A stretch of DNA of 64,000 nucleotides from positions 10,255,501 through 10,319,500 of the forward strand of contig NC_066294.1 of NCBI RefSeq assembly GCF_905404315.1. The letters run 5' to 3'. Shown here one piece after another: positions 10,804 through 20,401 of this stretch. Position 1 is the stretch's first letter. Each line of letters begins with the position of its first letter. The position numbers and the translations under genes were made by a program. Under the pieces are notes generated by a model, which was not told where the DNA came from, ran no database searches, and worked only from the letters and a program-made list of their open reading frames with translations. The DNA comes from Leptidea sinapis. Lineage: Eukaryota > Arthropoda > Insecta > Lepidoptera > Pieridae.

Positions 10804-11344
10804 AGCTTTTTATATTTTAAATTGTTTTATTGGTGAGCTCAACTACCCATGTTCCTATGTCCGAGATATTGAAATAAACGAAGCGTCATATCCCAATGAA
10901 ATTCCTAAAACTTGGATCATACAGACGTGAAACCCGCACGAGTCGGGAAACGTGATTCGATTTTGTCGATTGCGTCTTCTTTTCTACAAATTGTCATTGA
11001 TAGTCACATGATTAGGTAAAAGGCTTATACTGCATTTATTTTCTCGAAATTGATTCCTTTTAGAGTTCTTTTTGATGTCACTTCTAACACTACCACCGCT
11101 TCGGAATCAAATGGCGCTCTGAGAGAAAAGAAGTGGCACAAGAAACACTCCCAGCATTCTTTATAAATATATAAAATATTCATAATCTAGTCCCAGGCTG
11201 TCTGATCACTAAGATATTCAGCTGTGGAGAAGTAGGATCTAGGACAAAGACATTTTTTATTAGAACTTTGATTGGGACTTTATTATAAAAGTTAAGTATA
11301 CATTTACCCTTATAGCTATTTTGTTTCTTATATATATATAATAA

Positions 11345-11560
11345 ATATGTCTTGATAGAGCCTCTTGTTGCAAGAGCTGCTAGCTGCTGCAACTGATGAA
11401 ACTAGGCCAGGTTTATAACTCTAGATTGTCACAATCTACGTCTTACACTCGCGATTATTATATCACTTTGTGTTAGTGTGCGTGCATTGTTCAAAATAGA
11501 GGTTAACTATCAACCTCAATTTTCACAGCTGTCACACTCTATCTAGACGTATAAATGTTC
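11345..11560 (+). repeat. family F repeat
   Basis: Well-preserved copy: GATAGAGCCTCTTG at the left, CTACGTCTTACACTCGCGAT in the middle and TCTAGACGTATAAATG at the right. Confidence 0.7.
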
Positions 11561-11626
11561 TAAGGTCGCACGAATTTCAGCCAAATAAGTACATAAGAAC
11601 ATAACTCAAAAGTACCTATACACTTT

Positions 11627-11918
11627 CAGTGCCGGATTAAGCAAACGCAGGGCCCGTAACAAATTCTTTCAGAGAGCCCTTGGTCTATATTGCAAATAGT
11701 CTGTTACCGAGTGTCTAACGTAGATTGTCTTAGTTGTAAAAGTTTCACGTTTTTATGACTTCAAGTAAATTCAATAAACCAAATCTTAATAAGTTTCATT
11801 TAAAAATTACGCTCAAACAGAGATGAGCTAGAGAGAGATGGGTTAAATATGCGGGGTCTCCTTTCGCGCGGGGCCCGTAGCAATTGCTACTTTTACTACG
11901 TGGTTAATCCGGCACTTA
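11627..11918. mobile_element. hAT-like MITE
   Basis: CAGTGCCGGATTAA at the left is mirrored by TTAATCCGGCACT at the right; GGGCCCGTA also appears near both ends in opposite orientation (11650 and 11871). CAGTG-type ends are common in hAT elements, but an 8-bp duplication is not evident, so the superfamily is tentative. Confidence 0.65.
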
Positions 11919-12319
11919 GCGAATAATACTTATTATTTGAGGCTTCGCTTCGCATGTGAATATTATTTAAAGTGTCCCTAGCTATATATATCCATATTTA
12001 CCTTGTTAGCGGAATTCCTCAAATAAGTAATAATAATTTTAGCTTCGATATCAAGTCATCATTTTGTCAAATCTTATAAACCACTTCTTTGATCTCAAGT
12101 GAATCCAGTCAAAGCCTACCATTTAATCGAGTAAGTCCACGCCTCTCATATGACAATTGTAGACTTCAATAACTTGTAGATTAGTCTATTTCTTTGTATT
12201 TGTGATCTTTGCGAAAATATCTTTGCTTTTCGTGACGTGTTCGTTACCAATGAATGTTCAAAACATATTCACAGGTTCGTTGTCAAACTAGGTTACCAAA
12301 CCCAGATGAATTCCATCTA

Positions 12320-12610
12320 TTAAAAATAACTATACCAATAAATTGTTCCATCTCTTCGTTGACGTTATCTTGAACATATTTCAAATTTGATTATTCTACT
12401 ATCTTTATTATCAACTCCTCAGTAAAAAGATATAAGAAGAAATCGGCTGGCAAATCTAGTTTTTTTATATCATCAGGAAGTTCAACATATCCAGTGAAAA
12501 TGTAACGGTCCGGTCTATAAGGAGGCAAGCGTTTAGTTGACCAGTTCATTTTTACGGTAGGTTCTTTACGATGACTGCTTTTCTTGATTATTGATTTTTA
12601 AGGGTAAATT
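12320..12610 (-). pseudogene. piggyBac-like transposase remnant
   Basis: On the minus strand the frame reads WSTKRLPPYRPDRYIFTGY, then a stretch of ELPDDIKKLDLPADFFLYLF, one stop codon, and SNLKYVQDNVNEEMEQFIGI. This resembles the start of the piggyBac transposase domain (DDE_Tnp_1_7, a nuclear cut-and-paste enzyme), where a short acidic N-terminus precedes a helical F-x-x-F segment and an E-x-x-x-F-I-G-I block. The catalytic aspartates would lie further on and are not visible. At least one stop and loss of the rest mark it as a fossil. No TTAA-flanked ends were found. Confidence 0.55.
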
Positions 12611-12711
12611 TTAAAAATGGACGTCGTCTTCATGTGAAAAATCATCGTCCGTCTCAGGTACAATAACAGGGCATCTAATTGGTATAGAGCAGCAAAGGCT
12701 AAACGGTAATG

Positions 12712-12732
12712 GTATATATATATATATATATT
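12712..12732. repeat. (TA)n microsatellite
   Basis: About ten uninterrupted TA units. Confidence 0.95.
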
Positions 12733-12749
12733 TAGGCATTGTGCGCCAC

Positions 12750-13490
12750 TGAGTCCCCAAGTTACCATTTTCGACCAACCTGGTTTAAATTAGACTATTC
12801 GTATAGTCAAACATCAAAATTTTCGCTATCCAAGAATGTTTGGGTTTTAAATTGTATTTCAAAATATCAATTTCTTCATTAAATAAGGAACTAGTTACGC
12901 TTTGCTTAAATTTTCTTTTATAGTTCAATCATCAATAGATGGGCTACTTGATAATGTTATACGATAATTAACAATGTGCGGTCTATCGAGTTATTATATT
13001 AATTAAAGTGATGAGGAGATCAACACAATTTAGGGACTGACAGTCTAACATCCGTACGCAATGGTATCCTGCCCCGTCTGTATTAGTTACTTAATCAAAA
13101 ATACCCATGCCAGAAACCTGCACTGTGCATGAACCTCTAAACTGCATAATATGAAGTCCTGGTACATGTTGCTATGATGACACATGATTTCAACCGCTAT
13201 GAAAGACATTACCATCACCGCTAACATTTTTATGTTCTCCTGGTTTCTATTATCTATATTAAGGTATACTCGCATCATAAGACAATCTCTTCTTCAACTA
13301 TGATCGCCTGGTACCAAAACACTGTATAATGATCTAATTTTCTCCCACGTTAAATGTTATGAATTTATATGTCTGCCTCCTTTTATTTTCGCGCTTTTTC
13401 GTTTCATAGACTTTCAAATCACAACGATACTAAAGAATTTATCACTTCAAAAAAGACTTTTTTATGAGAAAAGGATTTTTGTTTGAACTA
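12750..13490. other. unassigned non-coding stretch
   Basis: No gene or recognisable repeat. A 63-codon minus frame at 13087-13278 has no family resemblance and is not accepted. Confidence 0.4.
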
Positions 13491-13494
13491 TTGG

Positions 13495-13671
13495 AATTGC
13501 AATTGCGCTCGTCACTTTGAGACATAAGATGTTAAGTCTCTTTGCCCAGTAATTTCACTACAAAGCCACAGAAACCTAAACACAATAATGTTTGTACATT
13601 ATTAGTTCATGGCATAAATAGGCACCACCTATCTAGCCGGCCTTCTGAAAAAAAAAACTTCCCAGTGGTGT
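13495..13671 (-). repeat. family A repeat, 5' half
   Basis: Minus copy running from CTCGTCACTTTGAGAC to CCAGTGG; the 3' hairpin and A-tail are missing. Confidence 0.75.
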
Positions 13672-14510
13672 CTACAATGTTCCCAGCAGAGTTCAAGGCT
13701 CAATAAGCATACACCACTTTAACGGCAATATCCCTCCGTTTACAATTAATGATCATAAACTTGAAGTATGCTAGAATCGTATCTATATCGTAACGTATTG
13801 GCGCCTACAATTATAGCATGATATAAACTATAAGGCTGAGTCCAGCCTGAGGGTCCGGCGAGGGCGGAAATGAAAAATAAACACGCCGGCACTGTCGCTG
13901 GTCGGTACCCAACACGCGAAACTAGCCCTTATCGAATGACCGATGAGGGAAGGGTGTTAATTTAATATATCATGTCCTTAGTGTGTCGCACGTTTTTTAG
14001 ACGCTTTATGGGTCCCAGCCTAAAATATTAAGGGTTTCAGTAGGTGCCTGACCAACGACAAATCATGTTAAATTATTAAAATTATCTTGGTTCCAAACTA
14101 CAATGGAACCTATATTGAAGGATTGGCTAATAGACTAAGTTCTGCAGCATACACGATTGAAAAGAATAGACAATAAACTGACGAAGATATAGCGCAAAGA
14201 GTTTAGTTATTTTAATGGCATTATGTCCTACGGTGTTGTCGATACTAATTCCAATTTTTGTTCGTACTATTTATAACTTAAAATCCTAAAGGTTGAAGAT
14301 ATTATCATAAATCAGATATATTATGTATGTAGATGTACGTACATAGGCATATTAGCCAATTTTCTTGAAGGTGTGATAATCATTGTATTTACACCAGGAA
14401 TAAACTTAAAATTGTTATGCCTTCTACTCGGTTAGGTTAAATTAGTCAAACTTCTTTTTGAATTACAAAAAAGTGCTAGTACCTTAGATAATTAATATAT
14501 TAAGATAGAC
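13672..14510. other. intergenic stretch with a possible TIR element
   Basis: AGGCTGAGTCC near 13832 and GGTCCCAGCCT near 14010 are loosely inverted and enclose GC-richer sequence, possibly a decayed MITE. Nothing coding is recognised. Confidence 0.3.
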
Positions 14511-14512
14511 TG

Positions 14513-14695
14513 TGACATCTGTAAACACGTCGAAAAAAATAGCGCCGAACAGTTTACCTCTAAATTCAGCAACGCACGCACACTACAACAAAGTGCCATT
14601 CATATCGCGAGTGTAAGACGTAGCTCGTCATGTACACTGAAGCAATAAACCTGGCTTGTTGATGACAATACATGAGCCTGACGCTAAATTTTATT
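14513..14695 (-). repeat. family F repeat
   Basis: Minus copy with CGCGAGTGTAAGACGTAG and GCAATAAACCTGGC. Confidence 0.65.
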
Positions 14696-14711
14696 ATTTA
14701 TTTAATGCTTA

Positions 14712-15169
14712 TCTAATATATAAAATTCTCGTGTCACGGTGTGCGGGACCGAACTCCTCCGAAACGGCTTGACCGATTCTCATGAAATTTTGAGTGCATA
14801 TTGGGTAGCTCTGAGAATCGGACAACCTCTATTTTTCATCCCCCTAAATGTTAGGGGTGGTCCACACGAATTTTTTTTTAATATTTTTTGACATTTTTTT
14901 TTAAATTTGTTTGATTATGAGTCAGCATTAAAAAATACATACAACTTCAAAATTTTACCCATCTACGATCAACAGTTACTTTTGTATCGCGATTTTAATA
15001 TTATTATGTTCCATCCACCAAACCGATATAGGGTTGCAAGATGGCAATCGAGTACAATAATTGTAGTACGATATATTTGGTAGGTCTGAGAATTGGTTGC
15101 AACAAAATTTTAATAATTGATTTTTTTTATTATGTTATATGGCAATACGACGTTTGCTGGGTCAGCTAG
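14712..15169 (+). mobile_element. complete non-autonomous Helitron
   Basis: Begins TCTAATATATAAAATTCTCG after A14711 and ends GGGTCAGCTAG before T15170. The 3' hairpin is GGCAA..TTGC. It contains CCTCCGAAACGGCTTGACCG near the 5' end. A minus-strand relative is at 61120-61411 and a truncated one at 10319. Confidence 0.88.
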
Positions 15170-15274
15170 TCTTTATCTAATGCTCGTTTATTAGAAATGT
15201 ATCTAATAAGATAGTGTTCGAAAGATTCCTTCATGTTTTTGGTGAGCCTTATCACTAACAATACAATAAGGCTC

Positions 15275-15376
15275 GGTTGCATCATATTAGCATAGCTGAT
15301 AAAGTTAAGGGTTAAGTCAAATTTGACGTTAGCCGTAACGCTGACTTTAACATAGACTGCGGAATGTTGATGCACC
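15275..15376. mobile_element. small MITE-like inverted-repeat element
   Basis: GGTTGCATCA and TGATGCACC bound a 102-bp segment that itself contains AAGTCAAATTTGACGTTA. Ends are short and no target duplication is clear. Confidence 0.4.
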
Positions 15377-15613
15377 ATCGTATTTCGTAGTTAAGTTAAA
15401 AAGTAAAATATCAAGTCAATATTGAATATTTATTTGAAACTTTTTTCAGGACGCAATCTAACATTAACAATGGCTTTAACCGGCGAATATTGGACGGTTA
15501 CGGTTAACAGTTAAGTTATGACATCATCTAAAAATTGTCAAATGATACAACACATTTTTTGCTTAGCCGGTATACATAAATTTAACATGTCTATCATTAC
15601 ACAAATAAAATTT

Positions 15614-15769
15614 TAAAACAAAATTTTATGAACGATGCTCTACTCGAACCCACGACCTCTCGCGTTCCGATACGTCACGGGAACGGTTAGCTCAGTTGGA
15701 AGAGCACTCGCACGGAACGCGAGATGTCGTGGGTTCTAGTCGCGCATCGTTCATAAAATTTTGTTTTAG
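15614..15769 (+). repeat. foldback tRNA-like repeat
   Basis: A tRNA-like sequence at 15681-15752 has pairing acceptor arms (GAACGGT/ATCGTTC), a D-arm GCTC..GAGC and an anticodon stem CTCGC/GCGAG with loop ACGGAAC (C instead of T at position 33). Its 3' half plus flank is duplicated in inverted orientation at 15614-15668 (ACGATGC..CGAACCCACGA), so the whole folds on itself with arms of about 55 nt. Not counted as a functional tRNA gene because of the non-standard position 33 and a T-stem mismatch. Confidence 0.7.
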
Positions 15770-15809
15770 TTAGTCTAGTTGTTATTGCTAAAGTTACCTA
15801 CTTGTTACT

Positions 15810-16061
15810 TTACCAGCGGGACGCTCCTTTGCACAGGATGCCGGCTAGATTATAACCACAACGGCGCCTATTTCTGCCGTGAAGCAGTAATGGAAGCATT
15901 ACTGTGTTTCAGTCTGAAGGGTGACGTATCAAGTGAAATTACTGGGCAAATGAGACTTGCATGTCTCAAGGTGACGAACGCAGTTATAGTGCCATTAAGA
16001 ATTTTTGGGGATTTTCAAGAATCCTGAGCGGCAGAGCAGGGCGTATCAATTAATCTGTAGT
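15810..16061 (+). repeat. family A repeat, first partial copy
   Basis: From ACCAGCGGGACGCTCC to GGGCGTATCAATTA; the last part is replaced by the LINE tail that follows. Confidence 0.8.
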
Positions 16062-16065
16062 GCCA

Positions 16066-16148
16066 TTTTTTTTTTATGGAATAGGAGGACAAACGAGCGT
16101 ACGGGTCACCTGGTGTTAAGTGATCACCGCCGCCTACATTCTCTTGAT
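16066..16148 (-). repeat. LINE family 1, 3' tail
   Basis: T-run, then GGAATAGGAGGACAAACGAG and AAGTGATCACCGCCGCC, the reverse complement of the 3' end of the LINE at 18957-22178. It separates two partial family A copies. Confidence 0.8.
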
Positions 16149-16149
16149 C

Positions 16150-16310
16150 GTATGTCTCAAGGTGACGAGCGCAGTTATAGTGCCATTCAGAATTTTTGAG
16201 GTTTTTCAAGAATCCTGAGCGACACTGCATTGTAATGGGCAGGGCATATCAATTACCATCAGCTGAACGTGCTCCTCGTCTTGTCCCTTATTTTCATAAA
16301 AAAAAACTTG
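16150..16310 (+). repeat. family A repeat, second partial copy
   Basis: Restarts at TATGTCTCAAGGTGACGAG and continues to the A-tail, duplicating about 110 bp of the preceding copy. Confidence 0.8.
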
Positions 16311-16684
16311 ATGCAACGCAGCCTTAATGTGTCTACAACCACAGATAGATAGATAGTCCTTAATTAATATAATATCTGTTACAAGCTGTGTGTCCGTAAT
16401 CAATCGAGTAATCGTAGGTCCTATCTAATTAATTGCCTCTGACATCAACACACTATCCGCTTTGATACCTATGAGATATCAACATTAATTGATTTGATTC
16501 AAAGGGATCTATAATTGTTTCAATCGAAACCTTGATATTATAATCATATTAATGCTACCATCAATTGTTTGAAGGGTAAACATTTTGATGGTTCAGTCGA
16601 ATTTTCTAGACATCTTTCACTATCATCTACTATTAATTGAGTATTGCATAAGTAATAATATTATGTTGATAATAATAATAATAT

Positions 16685-16965
16685 TGACACACTTTTAACA
16701 CAAACTATCTTTCCCCCAAATTAAGCATATATAGCCTGGTGTTATGGGTTACAAGACAACGATATATTTAATATAATATACTTAATTTAACATACATAAA
16801 TACATATAAACATACATAAATACACTTAAACATCCATGACTCGGAAACAAACATCCATATTCATCTTATAAATGCTTGCACCTACCGGGATTCGAACCCG
16901 GGACCTCTAGCTTAGTAGGTAGGATCGCTAACCACTCGGCTATACAGGTCGTCTATATAATATGT
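16685..16965 (-). repeat. tRNA-headed SINE (family H)
   Basis: The head lies at 16950-16880 on the minus strand, with box A-like TAGCCGAGTGG and box B GGGTTCGAATCCC. The body continues to lower coordinates (TTCCGAGTCATGGATG, AGGCTATATATGC). Tail-only copies are at 9545 and 17480. Box A and box B act as an internal RNA polymerase III promoter in this class. Confidence 0.75.
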
Positions 16966-17254
16966 TACTTACATTATTTTGTTATATCTCAAAGGGAAAA
17001 CAAAAACAAAGGTCGTCCAATAAATGTAGTAGTATAAATGTAGGTAGATGAACATTCTTTTTTGCTATTTGGTAGAGTTAGAGGTTTAAGTTGAGGTAGA
17101 GTTAGTTAGACTTTTTTGAGTTAATCGTGTAAGACATTGACTATTTGACGTTTAAGTATTTCTGTTGCATCACTTTACATATATTGTAATTGAAATGATT
17201 TGTAAAGCGATTAAGGTGTAAATGTTGATTTAAAAGAGTGGCATTAAGTTTCTT

Positions 17255-17461
17255 GCTACTTCTTCTCATTAGCTCAACCCTTTACGAAGTTGCGGTAGAT
17301 TCAATATGAAAAAATATTTCAATTTACATTCATAAGTATCATTTCCGTGACCAACAAACGATTAAAGTGATTTTGATTTGATTTGAAAAGTAAACTTCTG
17401 ACATTCATAAGTGTCATTTCCGGGACCTGCAAACGAATAAAGTGATTTTAATTTGATTTGA
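17255..17461 (+). repeat. LINE 3' end, tail region duplicated
   Basis: ACATTCATAAGT.TCATTTCC..AAACGA.TAAAGTGATTTT..TTTGATTTG occurs twice in tandem (about 17325-17388 and 17390-17461). Each ends in a GATTT-type tail, typical of a Jockey/CR1-like LINE 3' end. Confidence 0.65.
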
Positions 17462-17479
17462 TCTAATTAAGATAACGAT

Positions 17480-17575
17480 AAGCTAATTTATGTATGTTTA
17501 AGTTAGTATATTGTATTAAATATGTCTTCAAACCATAGTACAATCTATGCCTAGTTTAGTGTGTCAATATTTATT
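17480..17575 (+). repeat. SINE tail (family H)
   Basis: TTTATGTATGTTTAAGTT..ATTGTATTAAATATGTC..TATGCCTAGT matches the body of the SINE at 16685. Confidence 0.6.
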
Positions 17576-17754
17576 TAACTTTGCCGGTTTATACATCGTC
17601 GCCAATCGCCATACAGTAATTACTACTATTTCAAACTTATGTCAAATGACTGCACGTTTCATAGTAAATTAAATTTCAATTTTTAGACAATCCCGCCACT
17701 TATTACGTAGTATTTATATCCACTTTGTTGAGGTGTGTTGCTATAGTCATCACG

Positions 17755-17805
17755 CTTGGCAGGCGGTTTGGCGATTGCAGTTGATGGTGGTGCTCTCTCG
17801 CATAA
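17755..17805 (-). repeat. LINE-associated fragment
   Basis: The reverse complement (AGCACCACCATCAACTGC..AGCGTGATG) matches the segment at 28475-28555, which precedes an RT C-terminal remnant. Confidence 0.5.
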
Positions 17806-17899
17806 CTTAATTAATAAACTTGACTGTATATTATATAATACTGCTAATAATCTTTTGTTAAATTAATATTATTGTTACTAATGATTTAGAAATGTATTT

Positions 17900-18012
17900 T
17901 ATAAAATTTGCACGTATTAAATGTGGCAAACATGTACTTTATAATATTTATGTAACATCAATCTAACATGTTTATGCAAATAAAAACTTTGACTTTGACT
18001 TTGACTTTGACA
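17900..18012 (+). repeat. retroposon 3' end with (TTTGAC)n tail
   Basis: Ends AATAAAAACTTTGACTTTGA followed by further TTTGAC units, a simple-repeat tail seen on lepidopteran LINE/SINE ends. Confidence 0.55.
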
Positions 18013-18039
18013 TAGATGCTGCTGCCCATCCCCCATTCA

Positions 18040-18128
18040 TGAGAGGAGATGGGGTGGTGCTATTCTGATGCAAAGTCACACGCACAACATGGACTGATGA
18101 TTTGGTCAAGTTCTCCAGAATACGTTGG
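18040..18128 (+). pseudogene. RTE-like LINE C-terminal remnant
   Basis: The plus frame reads RTTWTDDLVKFSRIRWMWAS, resembling the R-W-x-D-D-L/I..G..W..A..D signature at the C-terminus of many insect RTE-like reverse transcriptases. Only about 25 codons survive. Confidence 0.5.
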
Positions 18129-18411
18129 ATGTGGGCATCACAGGATCCATATAATATTAAGTTTAAAAGAAAGCTCTACGATATAGATATCAAAACAACT
18201 CAACATTGTCTAAATCAAACAAGCACTTAAGTAGGTATATATTACTTTACACATGTGGATGGTTTTCATTGAAATAAGAATAATAGTCGAGTTTCTCAAA
18301 GAGCCTTTAATTTTTGAAGCTGTGGTAGTGACTCAACTGACATAAATACTTCCTAAACAAACTACGTCAATCCCACGAGATAATACCCATTACAAACATT
18401 AACAGGCGGAC

Positions 18412-18452
18412 CCGACACACGTTGTCCTGTAGACATGTGTTAAATTTGAAAA
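18412..18452 (-). repeat. Helitron 3'-end remnant
   Basis: GGACCCGACACACGTTGTCC is the reverse complement of the GGACAACGT..GTCGGGTCC end of the modular Helitrons; the CTAG itself is lost. Confidence 0.5.
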
Positions 18453-18454
18453 AC

Positions 18455-18800
18455 AAATTTTTATGAACGATGCGGGACTCGAACCCACGACCTTCGGGCG
18501 TTCCGTGCCGGTGCTGTAACCAACTGAGCTAACCGTTCGAGTGACGTATCGCTATTAAATCTTGTATGCTTTGTTCAACTCTCAGGTTGTGGCTTCATCT
18601 ACAGGATCTACTTTACAGTTGATAACCTGCTCAACCCAAATATTTGCATATTAGGAAATAGATTTGAGATGTCGCTCTTGTAAATTTAAACAATTTTTAT
18701 GTTTTTTAAAGTGATAACCCGCACTTCTAGGATTGATGAACAAATCGGGACTCGCACCCACGACCTCCGGCAAAATTTTGTTTTTCAAATTTTATTTGTG
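18455..18800 (-). repeat. tRNA-like tandem repeat, about 1.2 units
   Basis: Minus-strand tRNA-like segment at 18540-18463 (GAACGGTTAGCTCAGTTGG, GGGTTCGAGTCCCGCATCG), a ~190-bp spacer, then a second tRNA 3' half at 18733-18770. The same order occurs on the plus strand at 49735-50095. The repeat unit is about 280 bp. Confidence 0.65.
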
Positions 18801-19234
18801 TATTAATTCTAGAAGTGATGGTTTTCACTTTAAAATTCATAACAAATTGTTTATACGCAGGAGAATTATATATGACTGTATTAAGAATCTTAAAAAATCA
18901 TCAAAATCGGTCCCGCCATTTAGGAGGTAGTTCAATTGTGAATCTTAACCATCCTCCCATTTTGCCCTGTGCTGCCTCGGGGCGTAAAAAGAATAGGGTA
19001 GTCCCAGGTCCAAGGGTGTCGTAAGAGGCGACTACGGGCTTTTTGAAAGTGGGAGAGTCACGCTGCTGCCTTATGACGTCAGCACAATCGGGCCAGACTC
19101 GTCCGGGTTACTTACCACACTCGCACAGAATACCGGCGTGAAGTAGCGGCCTAGTGCCGCTATGTTTCGCATAGGTTAGTGTCGAGGACCGGAGGCCATT
19201 CCCCCCCGTCCTTCCCCCCCCCCCCCAACAAAAT

Positions 19235-20401
19235 ATGAGAGCGGTCCTAAAAAATAAATTACCCCAGGAGGGTACCGGCTCTTGTAGAGCCGGAGAATCC
19301 CTCCCCGAGCATTCGCGCTCGGGCTGCCCCTCGTATTCTGGGGAGGGCACAGTACCGCGTATGTCACAGGACAAACAGGGCAGCAACACCACGGCACCCC
19401 GCTCCACGCTTAATGTGGACTTTTGTAACATCCGGGGAATTCACTCCAACTTAAACGCCGTCCACCACCACCTTGAGACGGCGCAGCCGGCCTTGTGTTT
19501 CCTTACGGAGACGCAGATATCTCGACCTAGCGATACGTCATATTTAACGTACCCCGGGTACAAAATTGAGCATAATGTCATGCCTCATGCCGGGGTATGT
19601 GTGTACGTTAGGGAGGATATCTGCTGTCGCCGTCTCGGCAATTTTGAGGGTAGGGGCCTGTCTACTCTCTGGCTCCGCGTAGATTTAGAGGACCGCGTCC
19701 GCATCTATGCGTGTGTCTACAGGTCCCATAGTGGTAACGCAGAAACGGATCACCTCATGGGCTGCGTTCAAGCGGCATTTGATGACGTGCTTGCTCAGAT
19801 CCCCTCCGCTGAAATCGTAGTCTTGGGTGATTTCAACGGGCACAATGCCGAATGGCTTGGATCACGTACCACAGACTACGCAGGGCGATCTGTGCATAAT
19901 TTTGCATTGGCGTATGGTCTGTCCCAATTGGTTGAGTCGCCGACGCGGCTCCCGGATGTGGATAGCCACATGCCGTCCTTATTAGATCTTCTGCTGACTA
20001 CACATCCCGATGGTTACCAGGTCTCTGTCGACGCCCCTCTCGGAACGTCCGACCATTGCCTGGTCAGGAGTGTAGTGCCTATCCGACGCCAACGTCGCAG
20101 ACCACCAGCGACCCGCCGCGTTTGGCACTACAAGTCAGCAGATTGGGATAGGATGCGTTCCTTTTTTTCATCCTACCCTTGGGGCAGGGTTTGTTTCCTT
20201 TCAGATGATCCTAGTGCCTGTGCCGTTGCAGTAGCCGATGTGATACTGCAGGGCATGGATATTTTTATACCAAGCTCTGTAGTACCGATCGGTGGCAGAT
20301 CACAGCCCTGGTTCGATGCGTCAGTTAAAGCAGCATCTGACTGCAAAAAACAGGCGTATCGAACTTGGGTTGCGGCGCTGGGCTCAAAGGATGAGCAATG
20401 A
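19235..20401 (+). CDS. LINE apurinic-type endonuclease region
   Basis: This 388-codon frame holds the DNA-nicking endonuclease (EEP/APE fold) that starts target-primed reverse transcription. Landmarks by residue: N65 in FCNIRG, E92 in LTETQ, Y162 in CVYRSH, D199 and N201 in LGDFNGH, and SDH at 272-274; these are the usual catalytic positions. After the domain the frame reaches QPWFDASVKAA, the linker that normally leads into RT, then stops (TGA at 20399). In related LINEs endonuclease and RT are one polyprotein, so about 70-80 linker codons appear deleted and the frame shifted. The ATG at 19235 is the first in frame but the native start is not proven. Confidence 0.82.
   Translation: MRAVLKNKLPQEGTGSCRAGESLPEHSRSGCPSYSGEGTVPRMSQDKQGSNTTAPRSTLNVDFCNIRGIHSNLNAVHHHLETAQPALCFLTETQISRPSDTSYLTYPGYKIEHNVMPHAGVCVYVREDICCRRLGNFEGRGLSTLWLRVDLEDRVRIYACVYRSHSGNAETDHLMGCVQAAFDDVLAQIPSAEIVVLGDFNGHNAEWLGSRTTDYAGRSVHNFALAYGLSQLVESPTRLPDVDSHMPSLLDLLLTTHPDGYQVSVDAPLGTSDHCLVRSVVPIRRQRRRPPATRRVWHYKSADWDRMRSFFSSYPWGRVCFLSDDPSACAVAVADVILQGMDIFIPSSVVPIGGRSQPWFDASVKAASDCKKQAYRTWVAALGSKDEQ

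Noticed and set aside
16880..16950. tRNA gene candidate (also 7662-7726, 15681-15752, 18463-18540)
   Set aside because: Each has box A and box B, but structural faults and continuation into repeat bodies show SINE-type or tandem tRNA-derived sequence rather than functional tRNA genes.
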